Part shown: positions 58,380-64,000 of the stretch, in pieces
How the letters are laid out: the number at the start of each line of letters is the position of its first letter
How positions within the stretch are numbered: position 1 is the stretch's first letter
Source: Cytidiella melzeri
Taxonomy: Eukaryota; Basidiomycota; Agaricomycetes; Polyporales; Irpicaceae
Direction: 5' to 3'
Assembly: GCA_022592445.1 (NCBI GenBank)
Contig: JABYQR010000229.1
Coordinates: 1 to 64,000, forward strand
Length of the DNA stretch: 64,000 nt
Program-made: the position numbers and the translations under genes
Notes under the pieces: model-generated
Seen by the model: the letters and a program-made list of their open reading frames with translations, nothing else
What the model was told of the DNA's origin: nothing
Databases searched by the model: none

Positions 58380-59040
58380 TGTTACCAAACCTAATCCTAA
58401 CCCGGGTCACGTGACATCCTGCCTTATTTATCAATAGTCCAGACCCAAACCCTAGACTCCATCTGGAGCGGTTCCAGATCAACCTAGGCTATGGTTCTAT
58501 TGTTCCTCTTCCATTGATGGGGATTCCCCAGGGATTCCCCCAGGTCTTATTGTTCTATTGTTCTTATCCTATTGTTCTATTGTTTTATTGTTCTACTCTA
58601 TTGTTCTACGTACCCTGGTCCTTGACAGTTACTCTGGTCCTTGACAGTTACTCAGGTCCTTGACAGTTACTCAGGTCCTTGACAGTTACCCTGGTTCCTT
58701 ATTGTTCTATTGTTACTCCAGCCCCACAGTTACTCCAGTCCCTAGTGTGGGAACTGGTGCACAGACCACCCAGACACAGTATATATAGTATCCCTTACCC
58801 TCCCTGGTTCTGCATCTTGACCTCTTTGTCATTTGCACTGCCAGGTGAGTTACTCAATGTAACCTAGTATAAGCATGATATTAACTTCGTCATTTGCACT
58901 GCCAGTATCTGGCCCCAGTGCCTGCTTGCCTGCTCATCATCGACTTTGACCTCGTTGTCGTCGTTGGAGATCCACCCCCTTCCTCTCTACTTCATTCCCC
59001 TTTTTAGGGTTATCAGCATAGCAGCAGTCACTCCGCAACA
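58380..59040 (+). repeat. Candidate 5' LTR of the Ty3/gypsy element
   Basis: It begins TGTTACCAAACC and ends CTCCGCAACA, giving TGTT/AACA inverted ends. It contains a TATA box (GTATATATAG near 58778-58787) and a T-rich pyrimidine stretch. The matching 3' LTR lies beyond the window, so the borders cannot be proved here. Confidence 0.45.
58617..58692 (+). repeat. 19-bp tandem repeat, 4 copies
   Basis: Four units of GGTCCTTGACAGTTACTCT with one or two changes, within the candidate gypsy LTR. A preceding stretch of TATTGTTCTAT repeats (58540-58610) is also low-complexity. Confidence 0.85.
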
Positions 59041-59212
59041 TTAGGTCAAGATATCACACAGCTACCGGCACGACTGCCCTTAGCTTGGATCAAGTCTTCC
59101 TGTTCCCCCAGTTTTAAAAAGTTTATTCCCCCCTACGTTTGAGAGTAAGCCATCGCCGTCCGTCTTGATGTGCTTGATTGCTGACTTGTTCACTTTCCGT
59201 GGTTGATTCTTA

Positions 59213-61550
59213 GTGCTGAAAGAATCCCACTCCCGTTTCACCGCTCGTCCAGATCCTTTGCACAAGGATCTGAACCAAGCACGTCGAGAAGTCCAGATCC
59301 ACCGTGCCCTACCTCAGGCCGTGTTTGATCAACTCGACGCAGAGCACGCACGTGGCAAGAGTCACAAGTACACGGAGAAGGAACTCAAGGCTATTGCCTC
59401 CTATGTCGGTCGTCGTAAACCCAAGGGTTCCGCCCTCACACACAGATTCCCCACAGTAGAGGAGTTTGAAAAACTCCGCGCCGAGTCCAAAGAATTCGCC
59501 GCCCGCACCACACGCGAACGAGCTGAGGCATTAGCAAGTCTCCCTAAGAAGCCTTCATTAGCAGAATGCTTCCCAGCCCGGCCCGCTACCAACCCTAGCG
59601 CAGCCCTCATAGCAGCAAAGCCGACTCTCATCGACTTCTGCAAGCACACAGTGGAAGACCTCCGAGGTATCTTCACTCCCAAGCTCACCGCCACACTCCA
59701 ACGTTTGTCAATCCTCCCCACCATCGACAAATACCACCAGCTTAACAAAGATACAAAGCAACAGTTTGAGCAGGAGAAACAGAAGCTAGAGAAGCTTCTA
59801 GAGGAACTACCAACCCGGGCCCCTGTCATCACTCATTGTGAGTGGCAATTGCTGGATTGGGGATTAAAGGCAATTGGAGGAATCAGTTTCACGGGTCTAA
59901 GAAGGAACTACAAGCAGGTGTTCAAAGGGTTAGATAAAGTTTGGGCGGACGAGTACTTCATCTCGTTCTAAATAGAATACAGTGTGGCTTCCCAAAGTCC
60001 CAATAGTAGTATTTGGTCCAGAGATCATCTTCCCTGCAAAAACTATCCCCACGCCTTCAACAACCAGACTGTCAGAGACGAGAGCTACGACCCAGACGAA
60101 GGACATCAAACTTGTGAAGTACAACCGTGTCCCAACCGATATAACAGAGTAGAATATCCTGGTCGTTACGCAAATCAGTATCGACCCATCCATCACTGGC
60201 AGGAAGATCGCATTCTCAAATCTCTCCCACCACTACCTGAACCTGAAGAAGACTTCGATCGAACCTTCACACAGGAACAATACCAGATGGATTCCACCAA
60301 TGTCTCCCAGCATGCTTCCAGGGCAGCAACCCCCGCCCCCACACAAGAGCCGTCCCCGCCCCCCACAGCAGAACAGCTTTTGCATGCACTACTCCTGGGT
60401 CAGCAACAGCTGACACAAGCTATCACAGCACTGGTTCAGAACCAGCAACAACCAGTCAACAATAGGGCACGGGAAAGGGTTGTAGAAAAACCCGCCAGTT
60501 TCAAGGGCAATGCTAGCAGTGACGCGCGTCGCTTTTTAGCTGCCTTCTCAATGTACGCACAATTCAACGAGAAGCTGTCTCCGTATAATGCCCAAGGTGG
60601 TCAGACTCGGCTAGATCATCTCTGGATTTTGTCGGCCTTGTCATTTATGACCGAGGATGCAGCAGTTTGGGCTACGCCCCACATGGATTTGATTGCTAGC
60701 CATCAAATGGCATTCAATGGTGATTGGGACGACTTCAAGACAGCGTTCAAAGCACGATTTGAACCAGTTGATGAAATGGTGGATGCTAAGGCCAAGCTCA
60801 GGGAGCTGTGGCAAGGCAAAAAGACGGTTCCCGAGTACACGGCCCGATTCCGGGAAATCATGGACAGGACAGGTTACTCAACACAGGACCTCCGGGATTG
60901 GTATTATGAACATCTAAGCACCACAATCAAGGATGAACTAGTTCACACCGCACAGCCCTGTGTCACCCTTGTCAATCTAATCAATGTGGCCACTGACATT
61001 GACAACCGTCTTTGGGTTCAAGCTCAGGAAAAGGCTCGTGAACAAGGTCGGACAGTCCCCAACGTGTTCAAATCCACCCCGGTCTCCACCTCGTCCCCAG
61101 CTCCTTTTGTCCAACCATCTCGCGATTCCAACGCTATGGAAATTGACGCAACCAAAGTTGGTCCCAATGGGAAAACACGTGGGATTTCATGAAGGCAATG
61201 AATGGAAGGTGCTACGGATGTGGATCTAAGGAGCATCAAAAGAAAGACGGCAAACATGATCGCGAGTTGTGTGGACATTGTGGAGGCAACCATCAGACAC
61301 AAGTGTGCCAAAGCCGATTCCTTGGGTACCCCCTAGGCAACAGAAGGTGGCTGCCAGCACTCTCTTCGATCCATCCACTCCGGCCCCCTCGTCTTCCTCG
61401 TCTGCAAGGCCCTTACCTACCCCGCCCGCCGCAACTGTCGCCAGCTCTTCCTCTTCAACTCCGTTTGACTACAATGCCATCATGAAGCAGATGTCATTGC
61501 TCACGGACCAAGTCAAGCAGCTGGGCAATCAACAGGATTTTTAGAGAGGA
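59213..61550 (+). pseudogene. Gypsy Gag with a 250-residue N-terminal part, frame interrupted
   Basis: One frame runs from at least 59213 to 61192 with a single TAA at 59969-59971. The first part (252 codons) has no methionine codon at all and follows a TTCTTAG acceptor-like end, so its true start may lie in an upstream exon. After the TAA, in the same frame, comes the retrotransposon Gag domain: RFLAAFSMYAQFNEKL, WDDFKTAFKARFEPVDE and TVPEYTARFREIMDR. The frame ends at 61192, but the zinc-knuckle part (CYGCGSKEHQKK...CGHCGGNHQTQVC) continues one frame over. A second shift near 61320-61336 leads to a C-terminal coiled part (MKQMSLLTDQVKQLG). The Gag is therefore broken by one stop and two frameshifts. 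Confidence 0.8.
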
Positions 61551-61731
61551 CTCCAGGTGAAACCGCACCCTCAAGTCCCTCAAGAAAGACCTATATAGAA
61601 GAAGTGGAGGACATTGATGATTTCCCCACGGACACAGTTTCTACCACGCCTGTAGTAAATATACGCCCGTTCAGCAACCCGATTCACAGCCTTCAGTTTT
61701 ATTTAACAACATATATAACTACTACAGAACT

Positions 61732-63976
61732 TTGTCATCCTGCATAGTGCCTGAAATAGACCAGCTTAGCATGCACTTCCGAGTTCCAATTACACTCAAA
61801 GGAGTGTTCAGAGAAAAAGGCATCAAAGCTATGATTGACTCAGGAGCCACTGCATTATTCCTAAGTCAAGACTTTGTCAACCGGCACCAAGTACGTACAA
61901 TCCCCTTAGAAAAACAGATCCCACTCCACAACATAGATGGGAATCTAAATCAAGGAGGACGTATCACACACAGAGCAGAGCTCGAACTACAAGTGGGAGC
62001 TATCAAGGAGAACGCAACATTCTTGGTCACAGACATTGGACCAGAGGATTGCATTCTAGGCCTACCCTGGCTCCGCAAAGCAAACCCCAAGATCAATTGG
62101 GCCACCGGAGAAATGGAACTGGAAGCCGAAGAAGACTTCGAACCCTTCCAGTCTATCACCGCCAACCGGAAGCAGAGACGAGCCTGGCTCAGAGCCGGGA
62201 TCATTCAGGACACCAAAGAAGAGCTTTGGTCCTGTGCTAGCTATACGTACTCTACAGACATTGCGGCTAAGGCCCATCAATCCAAAGAGCAACAGACGTT
62301 CGAACAGATGGTCCAGAAGAATACCGCAGACACCAGAAAGTCTTTTCCGAAGAAGCATCACAGCGCCTCCCAGAGCACAAACCCTGGGATCACACGATTG
62401 ATCTAATAGAGAACCCAAAGATGTTCAGATCCAAAGTCTACCCCATGTCTCCGAATGAACAAGCGGAGTTAGACAAGTTTATTGAGGAAAACCTAGCGAA
62501 AGGATATATTGTCCCATCCAAGTCGCCCATGGCCTCACCGGTATTCTTCGTCAAGAAGAAGGATGGCAAGCTTCGGCTTGTTCAGGATTATCGACGGTTG
62601 AATGACATCACGATCAAAAACCGCTACCCACTCCCCTTGGTATCAGATATTACCAATCGACTTCGTCAAGCCAAAATCTTCACTAAGTTTGACGTATGAT
62701 GGGGTTACCATAACATTCGGATCACAGAAAATGACGAATGGAAGGGTGCATTTGTGACAAACCGAGGGCTGTTCGAGCCTAAGGTGATGTTGTTTGGCAT
62801 GACCAATTCTCCAGCCATGTTTCAAGCAATGATGAACTCCATATTTGCTGATCTCATTGCGGAAGGAAAGGTCTCTGTGTACCTGAATGACATCCTCATC
62901 TTCAGCTCAGACATCACGGAACATCGTAAACTCGTCCATGAAGTACTAGCAAGACTTGAAGCCAATGACCTGTACCTTTGCCCCGAGAAATGCGAATTTG
63001 AACAGTCACAAGTCAAGTACTTAGGTCTAATCATCGGTAACGGAAAGATCCGTATGGACTCGGGTAAAATAGAAGCTATCACCAACTGGCCAGTACCACA
63101 GAACCTCCGTGATGTACGAGGCTTCATTGGATTTGCCAACTTCTACCGACGTTTCATCAAGGACTTTGCACGGCATACTCGTCCCCTACATAATCTCACC
63201 AAGAAAGACCAACCTTGGAAGTGGGGAGAAGCACAGCAGAACACCTTTCAGATGCTCAAAGATGTGTTCACTCAGGAACCTATTCTAGTCACATGGGAAT
63301 CCGATCGCCCCACACGTATTGAAGTTGATGCGTCTGGCTTTGCAACTGGAGGAGTTCTATTACAGAAACTGGAGGATGGACAATGGCACCCTGTAGCATT
63401 TCGATCTCAGTCTATGGCCGAAGCCGAACGGAACTATGAGATCTATGATCGAGAAATGCTCGCTATCATCAGAGCTCTCGAAGATTGGCGTCACTATCTA
63501 GAAGGATTACCCGCGCCCTTTGAGATCATCACAGATCATCAGAATCTGCAGTACTGGCGTACCGCCCAGGACCTGTCTAGACGACAAGCTCGGTGGTCTT
63601 TGTATCTGAGCCGGTTTGACTTTGTTTTGACACACAAACCCGGAAAGACCCTTACTCAAGGCGACCCACTATCCCGGGTCAGAACCTTGGAAGTTTGAGA
63701 TGCATCAGACAACAAGGAACAAGTTGTGCTGAAACCCGAATACTTCCAGACAATAGCCGCCTCAAGTATTCCAGAGTCAGATCCATTAGAGTTACGAATC
63801 AAAGACATCAGTATTTGAGAAGCAGAGGTAGTCCAGGGACTAGCCAAACTTAGGAAGGATGGACCCCGGAAGTTGACTGACAGCGGACTTGAGTGGGAGG
63901 AAGACAATGGACTGGTGTATTACAAAGGGAAGCTGTACATTCCAAAGGATCAAGAAGTCCGCAGGGAGATTGTACG
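61732..63976 (+). pseudogene. Gypsy Pol: protease, reverse transcriptase, RNase H
   Basis: Protease with IDSGATALFLSQDFV at about 61832-61875. A frameshift near 62310-62325 precedes the RT N-terminus (YPMSPNEQAELDKFIEE, KKKDGKLRLVQDYRRLN). FDV is followed by a TGA at 62697-62699, where relatives have an arginine in the block FDVRWGYNN. The RT active site reads VYLNDILIFSS rather than Y-x-DD, so one of the two catalytic aspartates is an asparagine (codon AAT at 62887-62889). The tether and RNase H are present (RIEVDASGFATGG, YEIYDREMLAIIRALEDWRHYL, TDHQNLQYW). Two more TGA codons lie at 63697-63699 and 63817-63819, between RNase H and integrase. The frame after that (KLYIPKDQEVRREIVRRCHD) is the start of the integrase zinc-binding domain. 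Confidence 0.88.
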
Positions 63977-64000
63977 ACGATGCCATGATGCGTTACCAGC

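Larger units (their letters stand above)
59041..64000 (+). mobile_element. Decayed Ty3/gypsy retrotransposon, truncated by the window edge
   Basis: Internal region with Gag, protease, reverse transcriptase, RNase H and the start of integrase, in Ty3/gypsy order. It contains several stops and frameshifts. Reverse transcriptase has lost a catalytic aspartate. Several of the lesions fit C-to-T or G-to-A changes. The right LTR is not in the window. Confidence 0.9.

Overview
The window is nuclear DNA of a filamentous basidiomycete, most likely an Agaricomycete. The genes are dense and split by many short introns of roughly 50 to 70 bases with GT...AG ends. The products are fungal: SWR1, SPT7, an OPT transporter, a DUF3533/SNG1-type protein, a MET1-type siroheme enzyme and a PKA catalytic subunit. 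The mobile elements (Ty1/copia, Ty3/gypsy, hAT and a tRNA-derived SINE) are also typical of such genomes. No species can be named from the sequence alone.

Layout. From 2 to 19 kb: a mitochondrial succinate/fumarate carrier, a SulP sulfate transporter with STAS domain, a PKA catalytic subunit and a small cysteine-rich secreted protein. These are followed by a complete Ty1/copia retrotransposon with identical LTRs (10390-15604, minus orientation) and an OPT oligopeptide transporter on the minus strand. From 20.7 to 30.1 kb: a minus-strand kinesin, a minus-strand acylphosphatase gene that carries an apparent one-base frameshift, a small unknown gene, and the large SWR1 chromatin remodeller. From 30.5 to 33.5 kb: a hAT DNA transposon with an exact 8-bp target duplication and an internal 180-bp minisatellite. 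From 33.7 to 54.1 kb: a DUF3533 membrane protein, a probable small mitochondrial-type membrane protein, a bacterial-type PARG, a proline-rich secreted protein with an 18-bp repeat, a MET1-type siroheme enzyme, a CFA-synthase-like methyltransferase, an unknown minus-strand ORF, SPT7 (SAGA), a penta-EF-hand protein and two unrecognised proteins. From 54.1 to 64 kb: a repeat cluster with an internally deleted copia remnant, a SINE inserted into it, and a decayed Ty3/gypsy element that runs off the right edge.

Functional links. The genes are mostly ordinary housekeeping genes. SWR1 (H2A.Z deposition) and SPT7 (SAGA core) both act on chromatin. The sulfate transporter and the MET1-type enzyme (siroheme for sulfite reductase) both belong to sulfate assimilation, but they lie 33 kb apart and are not a cluster. 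I found no clear unknown multi-gene system. The most informative signals are in the mobile elements: a copia primer site matching the initiator tRNA anticodon arm, a hAT element filled by a frame-preserving minisatellite, a new SINE family candidate with clean target duplications, and a gypsy copy decaying mainly by C-to-T/G-to-A type changes.
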